39,000 nucleotides of DNA from Candidatus Kuenenia stuttgartensis (lineage in GTDB: Bacteria; Planctomycetota; Planctomycetia; Pirellulales; UBA1268): the NCBI GenBank assembly GCA_945890755.1, contig CAMDDA010000008.1:1-39000 (forward strand), in the 5' to 3' direction. Numbering within the stretch: the first letter of the stretch is position 1; each line of letters starts with the position of its first letter. A model generated the notes under the pieces. The model saw only the letters and a list, made by a program, of their open reading frames with translations, ran no database searches and was not told the DNA's origin. A program made the translations under genes and the position numbers. This document shows positions 17,394 to 25,289 of this stretch, in pieces.

Positions 17394-17658
17394 GTGCCTC
17401 GGGGAGCAGCGGCGGCGCAGCGTTGACCTCACGCCGAGCCACATTCAGCATGCCATCGCACCCGGCGAGTCGCGATTCGACTCTCGGTAGTTTAGAGTGG
17501 GGGAGGAAGGGGCCGAGAACCATCGGAATGCACGGGCCCACCGGGGCCTGCCACCGGTTGTCATCTTTTTATCCACAGGCACGGACGTGATTCGCAAAGC
17601 GGGTACACAACGGGGGAGCCGGAGGCCGCTGGCCGGCCGGACTGGAGCCGTTCCCCGT

Positions 17659-18372
17659 ATGCCGAACCCCCGAATCCGTGTGGCCGTGGTCGAAGACGAC
17701 TCACGGCTGCGCCGCACGTTCACCGACATCCTCGACTCCGCGGCCGATTGCGAGTGCGTGGGGGTGTTTGCGACTGGGGCCCAGGCGGTCGAGCGGATTC
17801 CGCCGCTCGCGCCCGACGTGATCGTGATGGACGTCAACCTGCCCGACTCGAGCGGAGTGGAGTGCGTGGCGGCCCTCTCGCCGCAGCTGCCCGACACGCA
17901 GATCCTGATGGTGACGGTCTATCAGGATCCCGAGACGACGTTCGACGCGCTGGCCGCGGGAGCCCATGGCTACCTCGTGAAGCCCGTGATGAAGGAGCAG
18001 TTGCTGGCGGCGATTCGCGAGGTGCGCGGGGGCGGCGTGCCGATGAGCCCCGTCATCGCCCGGAAGGTGATCCAGACGTTCCGCCGGCGAAGCCCCGAGC
18101 AGGCGAGCCCCAAGCCTGCCGGGCGGCGCGGGGCGGCGGCGGCGGTGGCCGCCACGGCGCCGTTGCCTGACGGTGACCCTGACGCGCTCGCCCCGCGGGA
18201 ACAGCAGGTGCTGGAGCTGCTCGTGAAGGGCTACTCGTACAAGGATGTGTCGAAGGAGCTGGGCATCTCGACGAGCACCGTGGGCACCTACGTGCAGCGG
18301 ATCTACGAGAAGCTCCACGTGTCGAGCCGCCGCGAGATCATGGAGCGGTCGGCGAAAGAGCCGCGGGGCTGA
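17659..18372 (+). CDS. NarL/FixJ-family response regulator
   Basis: 'IRVAVVEDDSRLRRTF', 'DVIVMDVNLPDSSGVE', 'HGYLVKPVMKEQL', LuxR-type HTH 'LAPREQQVLELLVKGYSYKDVSKELGISTSTVGTYVQRIYEKLHVSSRREIM'. Confidence 0.93.
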   Translation: MPNPRIRVAVVEDDSRLRRTFTDILDSAADCECVGVFATGAQAVERIPPLAPDVIVMDVNLPDSSGVECVAALSPQLPDTQILMVTVYQDPETTFDALAAGAHGYLVKPVMKEQLLAAIREVRGGGVPMSPVIARKVIQTFRRRSPEQASPKPAGRRGAAAAVAATAPLPDGDPDALAPREQQVLELLVKGYSYKDVSKELGISTSTVGTYVQRIYEKLHVSSRREIMERSAKEPRG

Positions 18373-18385
18373 ACGCGAGCTCACT

Positions 18386-18460
18386 GTAGGCCCGTCGCTC
18401 CGCAACGGGCTGTGCCCGTCACGGCGTGACAGGCACACGCCGCGTGCTTTCGTGCGGCGT
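18386..18460. repeat. Intergenic tandem-hairpin repeat
   Basis: CCCGTCGC-TCC-GCAACGGG (one mismatch), GTGCCCGTCAC-GGC-GTGACAGGCAC (one mismatch), then ACGCCGC...GCGGCGT. Confidence 0.65.
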
Positions 18461-18538
18461 GCCGATGAGCAACTCGGGCCGGGATCAGGTACCATCTCAG
18501 GACGCAGATGTGACGTCTTCCCGTTCGGAGGCCAGGGC

Positions 18539-18748
18539 ATGATTCGCGGCGTGAAGTTTCTCTTCGACGAGCGCGGCGAGAAGACTGCCGTGATGATCGA
18601 TCTTCGGCAAGGACGCGGACTGTGGGAAGACATCCTCGATGTTGCCACGGCAAGATCGCGCGAGCGTGAGTCAGCTGAGAGCTGGACGACGGTTCGGGCC
18701 CGACTGGAGAAGGCCGGCCGCCTCAAGAAGGGGCGTCGCCGTGCATGA
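18539..18748 (+). CDS. Small antitoxin-like protein upstream of a RelE/ParE-like toxin
   Basis: 'MIRGVKFLFDERGEKTAVMIDLRQGRGLWEDILDVATARSRERESAESWTTVRARLEKAGRLKKGRRRA'; overlaps the start of the RelE-like gene. Confidence 0.7.
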   Translation: MIRGVKFLFDERGEKTAVMIDLRQGRGLWEDILDVATARSRERESAESWTTVRARLEKAGRLKKGRRRA

Positions 18749-19001
18749 GGTGCGGATCGGACGGTCCGCTACGAAGGAACTCGAATCGCTCCCGGGCAAC
18801 ATCATCGAACGCGTTGCGACGAAGATCGACTCGCTCGCCGACCAGCCTCGACCAGCTGGCTGCAAAAAGCTGCGGGGCGCTGATGACCTGTGGCGAGTGC
18901 GAGTCGGTGATTACCGGATCATCTATGCCGTCGACGACACGGCGGCAGTCATCGAGATTCGAGTCATTCGGCATCGCAAGGACGCCTACGGTTCTGCATA
19001 A
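18741..19001 (+). CDS. RelE/ParE-family toxin
   Basis: GTG start: 'VHEVRIGRSATKELESLPGNIIERVATKIDSLADQPRPAGCKKLRGADDLWRVRVGDYRIIYAVDDTAAVIEIRVIRHRKDAYG', a canonical RelE/ParE pattern. Confidence 0.85.
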   Translation: MHEVRIGRSATKELESLPGNIIERVATKIDSLADQPRPAGCKKLRGADDLWRVRVGDYRIIYAVDDTAAVIEIRVIRHRKDAYGSA

Positions 19002-19044
19002 CTGGTGTCGGCCCCTCGCCACTGCATCGTACTAAAAACGCATT

Positions 19045-19114
19045 CCGCAGATTACCAATCTGCGGCTACAGGCTGCGCACGATCGGCTTGTAGGTGCAGA
19101 CTGGCAGTCTGCAC
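19045..19114. repeat. Intergenic tandem-hairpin repeat
   Basis: CCGCAGATT-ACC-AATCTGCGG and GTGCAGACT-GGC-AGTCTGCAC: two perfect 9-bp stems with 3-nt loops. Confidence 0.75.
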
Positions 19115-19120
19115 ATCGCC

Positions 19121-19819
19121 CTACAGTCGCTTGATCGCGATGCGGCGGAACATCACCGGGTCGCCGTGGCCGGCGAACCCGAAGAAGCCCTCCTGCAGAT
19201 CCTTGCCGGGGTGAGCTTTGCCGTCGAGGAACTCGGTCGCGTCTTTCAGGTCGGTTTCGAGGATCGTCGTGCCGTTGAGTTCGACCGTGATCCGCGAGCC
19301 CTTCACCGTCACCTGCTGTTCGTTCCACTCGCCCGTGGGCCGCAGGTGGCCGCGGCGGGCGGCGGCCATGCCGTAGGCGGAGCCGTGATACTGCCGGGAA
19401 TCGAGCTTCGCATACTTCGGATGCTCGCTGTCGAGCACCTGCAGCTCACACATCCCCGTGTAGGCCGCGTCGCCGCTGCCCGGGTAGCGGATCGCCAGGC
19501 CGTTGTTGCCCCCGGGAGGCAGGAGGAACTCGAACCGCACGACGAAGTCGCCGTAGGCCTCTTTCGTATGGAGCGTGCCCCCCTTGCCGGGCTTGCAGAC
19601 GATCGCGCCGTCGCGGACCTCGTAGTTGTCCACCGCCCCGGCCCAGCCGGCGAGATCGGTGCCGTTGAAGAGCGACGTGAAGCCCTCGGGGGCGGGCGAC
19701 GCGTCTTCGGCGCGGGCCGTGGCCTGGCAGGAAGCGACGGTCAGGGCACAGGCGGCGAAAACACGACGGGTCATCTGCATGGGGGCGCTCCGAGATGGCG
19801 GAATCAAGGACAGGGGCAC
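19121..19819 (-). CDS. DUF1080 (3-keto-disaccharide hydrolase-like) secreted protein
   Basis: 'GFTSLFNGTDLAGWAGAVDNYEVRDGAIVCKPGKGGTLHTKEAYGDFVVRFEFLLPPGGNNGLAIRYPGSGDAAYTGMCELQVLD' is diagnostic of DUF1080. The start may be internal (MQMTRRVF...). Confidence 0.93.
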   Translation of the reverse strand: MPLSLIPPSRSAPMQMTRRVFAACALTVASCQATARAEDASPAPEGFTSLFNGTDLAGWAGAVDNYEVRDGAIVCKPGKGGTLHTKEAYGDFVVRFEFLLPPGGNNGLAIRYPGSGDAAYTGMCELQVLDSEHPKYAKLDSRQYHGSAYGMAAARRGHLRPTGEWNEQQVTVKGSRITVELNGTTILETDLKDATEFLDGKAHPGKDLQEGFFGFAGHGDPVMFRRIAIKRL

Positions 19820-19828
19820 GGGGGTCGT

Positions 19829-20749
19829 TCAGGTGGTCGTCACGGCTTCGTGGGCCGACATTGCCCGCCAGTGTTGGCGGTAGTCGCGGGGCGACGAGCC
19901 CGCCTTCAGCTTGAACAGCTTCGAAAAGTGGTAGGGATTACGGAAGCCGAGCGTCGCCGCGATCTGCTTCACCGACATCGGCGAGTCGCGGAGCATCTCG
20001 GCAGCGCGGCGGATCGTGAGCTGGAGGTGATACTTGTAGGGGCTCTGCCCCGTCTGCTCCTTGAACACGCGGAAGAAGTGCGTGCGGCTCACGTCGAACG
20101 TGCGAATCATTTCTTCGACGTGCGGCAGGCCGCCCGGATCCTCCTCCAGCATCAGCCGGGCACGACGGACGATCGCCTGGAGCCGCGGCACAGGTCGCTC
20201 GGTCGCGGCCGCACCGACGATCCGAGCCAGGATCTCCATCGTGCGGGCCGCGGCGATCTGGGCGAAGCCGGTGGACTCGGCATGCAGGGCGTCGAGCACG
20301 GTCGTGAAGGCCTGGAGGATGGTTTCGTCGAGGCCGACGCGGAGCACGGCCTGCTGAGGCTGGATTGCACCGGTGGCTCGCAGTCGATCGGCCGTCTCCC
20401 CTTCGAAGTGAATCCAGTAGCTGCCCCAGCCCGTGTCCTTGAGCGGCCGATACCGGTGCCACACGCCGGGAAACAGGATCAGGGCGTCGCCGGCCTCGAG
20501 TGATCGCAGGCCCGTGGCCTGTGAATCGAATTCGCCCTGGCCGTGGGTCACGTAGACGAGTGCATACTCGTTGAGCACCCGGCCGGCGTCCCACGCATAA
20601 AAGTGCCCCGGCGGATGTCGTCGTCGGGGCACGCCGGCCGAACCCGGGGCCGCCGGTTGGTAGCCGGCGCCCGTGACGCAGAGCCCCCAGGCGTGGTCCC
20701 GCGGGTTCACGGCGAGATACCGGTAGTATTCCTTGGCACTTTTACGCAT
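19829..20749 (-). CDS. AraC-family transcriptional regulator with N-terminal cupin-type sensor
   Basis: 306 aa; double HTH 'MIRTFDVSRTHFFRVFKEQTGQSPYKYHLQLTIRRAAEMLRDSPMSVKQIAATLGFRNPYHFSKLFKLKAGSSPRDYRQ'. Confidence 0.93.
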   Translation of the reverse strand: MRKSAKEYYRYLAVNPRDHAWGLCVTGAGYQPAAPGSAGVPRRRHPPGHFYAWDAGRVLNEYALVYVTHGQGEFDSQATGLRSLEAGDALILFPGVWHRYRPLKDTGWGSYWIHFEGETADRLRATGAIQPQQAVLRVGLDETILQAFTTVLDALHAESTGFAQIAAARTMEILARIVGAAATERPVPRLQAIVRRARLMLEEDPGGLPHVEEMIRTFDVSRTHFFRVFKEQTGQSPYKYHLQLTIRRAAEMLRDSPMSVKQIAATLGFRNPYHFSKLFKLKAGSSPRDYRQHWRAMSAHEAVTTT

Positions 20750-20886
20750 GGCTTGCCGGGCGGACAGCGGTCGGATCGCGACAAAGAACGAGAAAACAAT
20801 AACAAAATTGGCTTATCGTGCCAGCCGGCAGCAGTCTCAATCCGTCTGCGTCTAGTACAAATAGATATGAATTTGGACGTTTGGGC

Positions 20887-20900
20887 ATTCCGGCCGGAAT
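20887..20900. promoter_or_regulatory. Perfect 14-bp palindrome in the divergent AraC/TIM-barrel intergenic region
   Basis: ATTCCGGCCGGAAT, 43 bp upstream of the ATG at 20943. Confidence 0.4.
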
Positions 20901-20942
20901 CCGCGCGGGGGAAGATGCGTTTATCCGCTCGCAGGAGTCATC

Positions 20943-21878
20943 ATGCGCGTCAAGCGCCGCGAACTGTTTGCATCGGCTGCTGCCACCGTCGCCGCCACCG
21001 CGGCTTGCGCGGATGACGCCGTGACAAAGCGAGCCACCTCATCCATCGCGCGCGAACCGGAGCCCAAGCAGGGGCTTCTGTTCTCGTGCAAATACACGAT
21101 GACGAAGGGGGGGAGCCTCGACGAGCGGCTTGCCTCTGCCCGTGAGGCCGGGATGGACGGCGTCGACTTCGACGATGCGGCATCGGTAACGCCCGAGCAG
21201 TTGCGGGAGGCGGCTGACCGGACGGGTGTCTTCATTCACAACGCGATCAACCACGCCCATTGGGGCAAGACGCTCACGAGCCCCGACGACGCAGTGCGGG
21301 CCCAGGGGCTGGCCAACCTGATGCACTGCATCCGCGTCTCGCACGCGGCCGGCGGAAGCGGCGTGCTCATCGTCGTCGGCAAGGCGGCCGACGGGCCGGA
21401 GGGGCCGGCTCGTGCTCGGGAGGAGATTCGGAAGGCGATCCCGCTGGCGGCCACGCTCGGCCAGCGGATCCTGTTCGAGAACGTGTGGAACGGCCTCTTC
21501 TATCAGGACGACGGGCCGCGGACGCAGTCGGTCACGCCGTTCGCCGACTATATCGACAGCTTCGAGAGCCCATGGGTCGGCGCGTTCTTCGACCTCGGCA
21601 ACCACGCCCGCTATGGAGACGTGGCCGCTTGGATTCGTGAGCTCGGGCCGCGGATCGTCAAGCTCGACATCAAGGGCTATTCCAACACCAAGGCCGACGC
21701 CGAGGGCAAGTGGAAGGGCTTCGTCGATATCACCGCCGGCGACATCGACTGGGCGGCCGTGCGTGCCGCGCTCGCCGACATCGGCTTCAAGGGCTGGGTC
21801 TCCGCCGAGGTGGGCGGAGGCGACGTGGCCCGCTTGAAAACCGTGCTCGATCAGATGAAGACGGCCTTGCTCGAATGA
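20943..21878 (+). CDS. Sugar phosphate isomerase/epimerase-like TIM-barrel protein (xylose-isomerase-like), Tat-like leader
   Basis: 'MRVKRRELFASAAATVAATAACADD' leader; 'REAGMDGVDFDDAASVTPEQLREAADRTGVFIHN', 'LGQRILFENVWNGLFYQDD', 'VGAFFDLGNHARYGDV', 'IVKLDIKGYSNTK'. Confidence 0.85.
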   Translation: MRVKRRELFASAAATVAATAACADDAVTKRATSSIAREPEPKQGLLFSCKYTMTKGGSLDERLASAREAGMDGVDFDDAASVTPEQLREAADRTGVFIHNAINHAHWGKTLTSPDDAVRAQGLANLMHCIRVSHAAGGSGVLIVVGKAADGPEGPARAREEIRKAIPLAATLGQRILFENVWNGLFYQDDGPRTQSVTPFADYIDSFESPWVGAFFDLGNHARYGDVAAWIRELGPRIVKLDIKGYSNTKADAEGKWKGFVDITAGDIDWAAVRAALADIGFKGWVSAEVGGGDVARLKTVLDQMKTALLE

Positions 21879-21961
21879 TGAATGATTCGTGGAGGAGTGA
21901 GGACAGACGTCGTGCGGATCCCGTCGCTTGCGCTTAGGGCTTGTATGAGGAGACAATAATC

Positions 21962-23245
21962 ATGGATCAGACATCGAGCCGCCGTGGCTTTCTCGGGACG
22001 GGCGCGGCCGCGTCGCTCGCCTCCGGCCTGATGGTGCACTCGTCGGTTGCCGCCGCGGAGGAGGTGCGCGAGCTGCGACTCGGCATCGTGGGCTGCGGCG
22101 GCCGGGGCAGTGGCGCCGTCAACGACTCCCTGTCGATCAACCAGGGCGTGAAGATCGTCGCGGCGGCCGACCTCTATCCGGCCAAGTGTGCGTCCCTGCG
22201 CAAGAGCCTCGCGTCCCACGGCGACAAGGTGGCGATCGACGACACGAAGATGCACGGTGGCCTCGACGGCTACAAGCGGATCCTCGACGATCCGACCGTC
22301 GACATCGTGCTGCTCACCACGTCGCCCGGCTTTCGGCCGCGGTATCTCTTCGAGGCGGTGGAGGCGGGCAAACACGTCTTCGCGGAGAAGCCGGCGTGCG
22401 TCGACCCGGCGGGCTACCGCATCTGCCTCCAAGCCCACGACAAGGCGGTGGCCCAGCGCACCGCCATCGTCACCGGCACGCAGTACCGCCGACAGCCGAG
22501 CTACATCGAGGCCATCGAGCGGATCCGCAAGGGCGAGATCGGCGACGTGATTCACGCGACGAGCCGGTATTGCACCGGCGGGATCTGGTACCGCGGTCGT
22601 CAGCCCGAGATGAGCGACGCCCAATTCCAGCTCAACAATTGGATGCACTTCATCTGGCTGAGCGGCGACCAGATCTGCGAGCAGGCCGTCCACAACATCG
22701 ACGCGATCAATTGGCTGATGGGCGACAACCCGCTCTCGGCCTACGGCTCCGGCGGACGGTTCACCCGGCCCGCCGACAGCGAGCTATGGGACTCGATGAG
22801 CATCGACTATGAGTATCCGGGCAATCGCACCGTGTCGCTCATGTGCCGGCAGATTCCAGGTTCCGCGGCCGACAACAGCAACGTCGTGTATGGCTCGCAG
22901 GGCACGTGCCACATCGGCGCCATGAACGCGGGCTCGAAGATTCTCGACCGCGACGGGAAGGTGGTCTGGCAGACGTCCGGCAACATCGGGGCCGCGTATC
23001 AGCAGGAGCACAAGGACCTCGTCGATTCGATCCGCGCCAGCACGCCGATCGTGGAGCTGAAGCAGACCGCCGACAGCTCGCTCGTGGCGGTGATGGGCCG
23101 GCTCGCGGCCTACTCCGGGCAGCGGGTCACGTGGGATTTTGTGACCGAGGAGTCGCAGCTCGACCTCTTTCCCAAGGCTCTCGCCTGGGACGGTGACTTG
23201 CCCGCCCCGACGCACGCCATTCCCGGCCGGACGAAGCTCGTGTAG
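21962..23245 (+). CDS. Gfo/Idh/MocA-family oxidoreductase with Tat signal
   Basis: 'SSRRGFLGTGAAASLASG' leader; 'LRLGIVGCGGRGSGAVND', 'GKHVFAEKPACVDPAGYR'; ATG at 21962 inside ORF 21941-23245. Confidence 0.92.
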   Translation: MDQTSSRRGFLGTGAAASLASGLMVHSSVAAAEEVRELRLGIVGCGGRGSGAVNDSLSINQGVKIVAAADLYPAKCASLRKSLASHGDKVAIDDTKMHGGLDGYKRILDDPTVDIVLLTTSPGFRPRYLFEAVEAGKHVFAEKPACVDPAGYRICLQAHDKAVAQRTAIVTGTQYRRQPSYIEAIERIRKGEIGDVIHATSRYCTGGIWYRGRQPEMSDAQFQLNNWMHFIWLSGDQICEQAVHNIDAINWLMGDNPLSAYGSGGRFTRPADSELWDSMSIDYEYPGNRTVSLMCRQIPGSAADNSNVVYGSQGTCHIGAMNAGSKILDRDGKVVWQTSGNIGAAYQQEHKDLVDSIRASTPIVELKQTADSSLVAVMGRLAAYSGQRVTWDFVTEESQLDLFPKALAWDGDLPAPTHAIPGRTKLV

Positions 23246-23291
23246 CCGCCGGCTCCGCCGACAGATTCAGGATCATAGATAGGAGCATCTG

Positions 23292-25289
23292 ATGAACGTC
23301 GCCTCCGGCACCGCCACGCCACCGATCTATCGCGGCCCGCTTCCGCACGTGCACACGGTCGAACGGATCCCCGTCACCGTCTACGACCAGCCGGGCGACG
23401 CCAGCCGGTCTGTGGCGCGGGAGATCGCCGATCTCGTCACGGAGCGGGCCCGAGCCGGCCTCAAGACCGTGCTCGGCCTCGCCACGGGGAGCACGCCCGT
23501 GGGCGTCTACGACGAGCTGATCCGCCTGCACCGCGAGGAGGGCGTGTCGTTCAAGACGGTCGTCACGTTCAACCTCGACGAATACTGGCCGATGCAGCCC
23601 GACGCGCTGCAGAGCTACCACCGCTTCATGCGGGAGCACCTCTTCGACCATGTCGACATCCCGGCTGCGGCGATCCACATCCCCGACGGCACGCTGGCCC
23701 GCGGCGACGTGGCCCGCGCCTGCGGCCGGTATGAGGAGCAGATCCGCGAGGCGGGCGGGATCGACCTGCAGGTGCTCGGTATCGGCCGCACGGGCCACAT
23801 CGGCTTCAACGAGCCGGGCAGCCCGCTCGACAGCCGCACGCGGCTCATCACGCTCGACAGCGTGACGCGGTCCGACGCCGCCAGCGACTTCTTCGGCGAG
23901 TGGAACGTGCCGCGGCAGGCGATCACGATGGGCGTGGGCTCGATCCTCGATGCCCGGAGGGTGGTGCTCCTGGCGTTCGGCGAGCACAAGGCGCCGATCG
24001 TGAGGAAGGCGGTCGAGGAGCCGCCGTGCAGCCACGTGACGGCAAGCGCCTTGCAGCAGCATGCCGACGCCCGGTTCGTCCTCGACCGGGCCGCCGCTGC
24101 GCGGCTCACGCGGTTCGAGTCGCCGTGGCTGGTGGGGCCGCTCGACACGATGGGGCTCGAGTGGACCGAGTCGCTCACGCGAAAGGCCGTGATCTGGCTC
24201 GCGATCACGCTCGGCAAACCGATCCTCAAGCTCACCGACGAGGATTACAACGAACATGGCCTCCAGGACCTGCTTTCCAACCGCGGCCGGGCCTACGACA
24301 TCAATATCGAGGTGTTTCGGGCGATGCAGGACACGATCACCGGCTGGCCGGCCGGCAAGCCGGGATCGCCGCGGCGGATCCGCGGGCTCGACCAGGCGGC
24401 CGAGGTCCGCAAGGCGACCGAGTTCCCCAAGCGTGTGATCGTGTTCAGTCCGCACCCCGACGACGACGTGATCAGCATGGGGGGCACGTTCATCCGGCTC
24501 TGCGAGCAGGGGCACGAGGTGCACGTGGCCTACCAGACGAGCGGTAACATCGCCGTGTGGGACGAGTCGGCCGACCGCCACGTCGACTTCGTGGAGGAGT
24601 TCTGCCGGGCGTTCGGCGTCGGGGCGAAGGCGGAGGAGGTGGCGGACAAGGTCCGCACGTTCTTGAAGACGAAGCCCGCCGGTGCCGTCGATCTGGCGGA
24701 ACTGCAGCTCGTCAAAGGCCTGATCCGCCGCACCGAGGCCCGAGCCGGGGCCCGCTACTCGGGCGTGAAGCCGGAGCACATCCACTTTCTCGACCTGCCG
24801 TTCTACGAGACAGGCAAGGTTCGCAAGCTGCCGATCGGTCCGCGGGACATCGCCATCACGGTCGACCTGCTCGAGCGGGTGAAGCCGCACCAGGTCTATG
24901 CCGCCGGCGACCTCTCCGACCCGCACGGCACGCATCGCGTCTGCCTCTCCGCCGTCACGCAGGCGCTCGAGCAGGTGAAGGATCGGGAGTGGGCGAAGCA
25001 GTGCGAGCTGTGGCTCTACCGCGGCGCCTGGCAGGAGTGGGAGCCGCACGAGATCGAGATGGCGGTGCCGCTCTCGCCCGACGAGGTCGAGCGGAAGCGG
25101 ATGGCGATCTTCAAGCACGAGAGCCAGAAGGATCGGGCCCTCTTCCCGGGGCCGAGCGACCCGCGGGAGTTTTGGCAGCGGGCCGAGGATCGCAATCGCG
25201 ACACGGCCCGGCTCTATGACAAGCTCGGCCTGCCTGAATACGAGGCGATCGAAGGATTCGTGTTGCACAAGACGGAGTCCCGGAAATGA
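23292..25289 (+). CDS. nagB: Glucosamine-6-phosphate deaminase (NagB) fused to a LmbE/PIG-L-type deacetylase domain
   Basis: 665 aa; NagB motifs 'LGLATGSTPVGVYDEL', 'TFNLDEYWPM', 'LGIGRTGHIGFNEPGS'; then 'KRVIVFSPHPDDDVISMGGTFIRL' and 'YAAGDLSDPHGTHRVCLSAV' of LmbE/PIG-L. Confidence 0.92.
   Translation: MNVASGTATPPIYRGPLPHVHTVERIPVTVYDQPGDASRSVAREIADLVTERARAGLKTVLGLATGSTPVGVYDELIRLHREEGVSFKTVVTFNLDEYWPMQPDALQSYHRFMREHLFDHVDIPAAAIHIPDGTLARGDVARACGRYEEQIREAGGIDLQVLGIGRTGHIGFNEPGSPLDSRTRLITLDSVTRSDAASDFFGEWNVPRQAITMGVGSILDARRVVLLAFGEHKAPIVRKAVEEPPCSHVTASALQQHADARFVLDRAAAARLTRFESPWLVGPLDTMGLEWTESLTRKAVIWLAITLGKPILKLTDEDYNEHGLQDLLSNRGRAYDINIEVFRAMQDTITGWPAGKPGSPRRIRGLDQAAEVRKATEFPKRVIVFSPHPDDDVISMGGTFIRLCEQGHEVHVAYQTSGNIAVWDESADRHVDFVEEFCRAFGVGAKAEEVADKVRTFLKTKPAGAVDLAELQLVKGLIRRTEARAGARYSGVKPEHIHFLDLPFYETGKVRKLPIGPRDIAITVDLLERVKPHQVYAAGDLSDPHGTHRVCLSAVTQALEQVKDREWAKQCELWLYRGAWQEWEPHEIEMAVPLSPDEVERKRMAIFKHESQKDRALFPGPSDPREFWQRAEDRNRDTARLYDKLGLPEYEAIEGFVLHKTESRK

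Noticed and set aside
17467-17483. Small inverted repeat GAGTCG-CGATT-CGACTC
   Set aside because: Only 6-bp arms in GC-rich intergenic DNA; chance occurrence is likely.
23127-25268. 713-aa minus-strand ORF
   Set aside because: Antisense to the NagB-LmbE gene; low-complexity R/H/L/V-rich shadow ORF.
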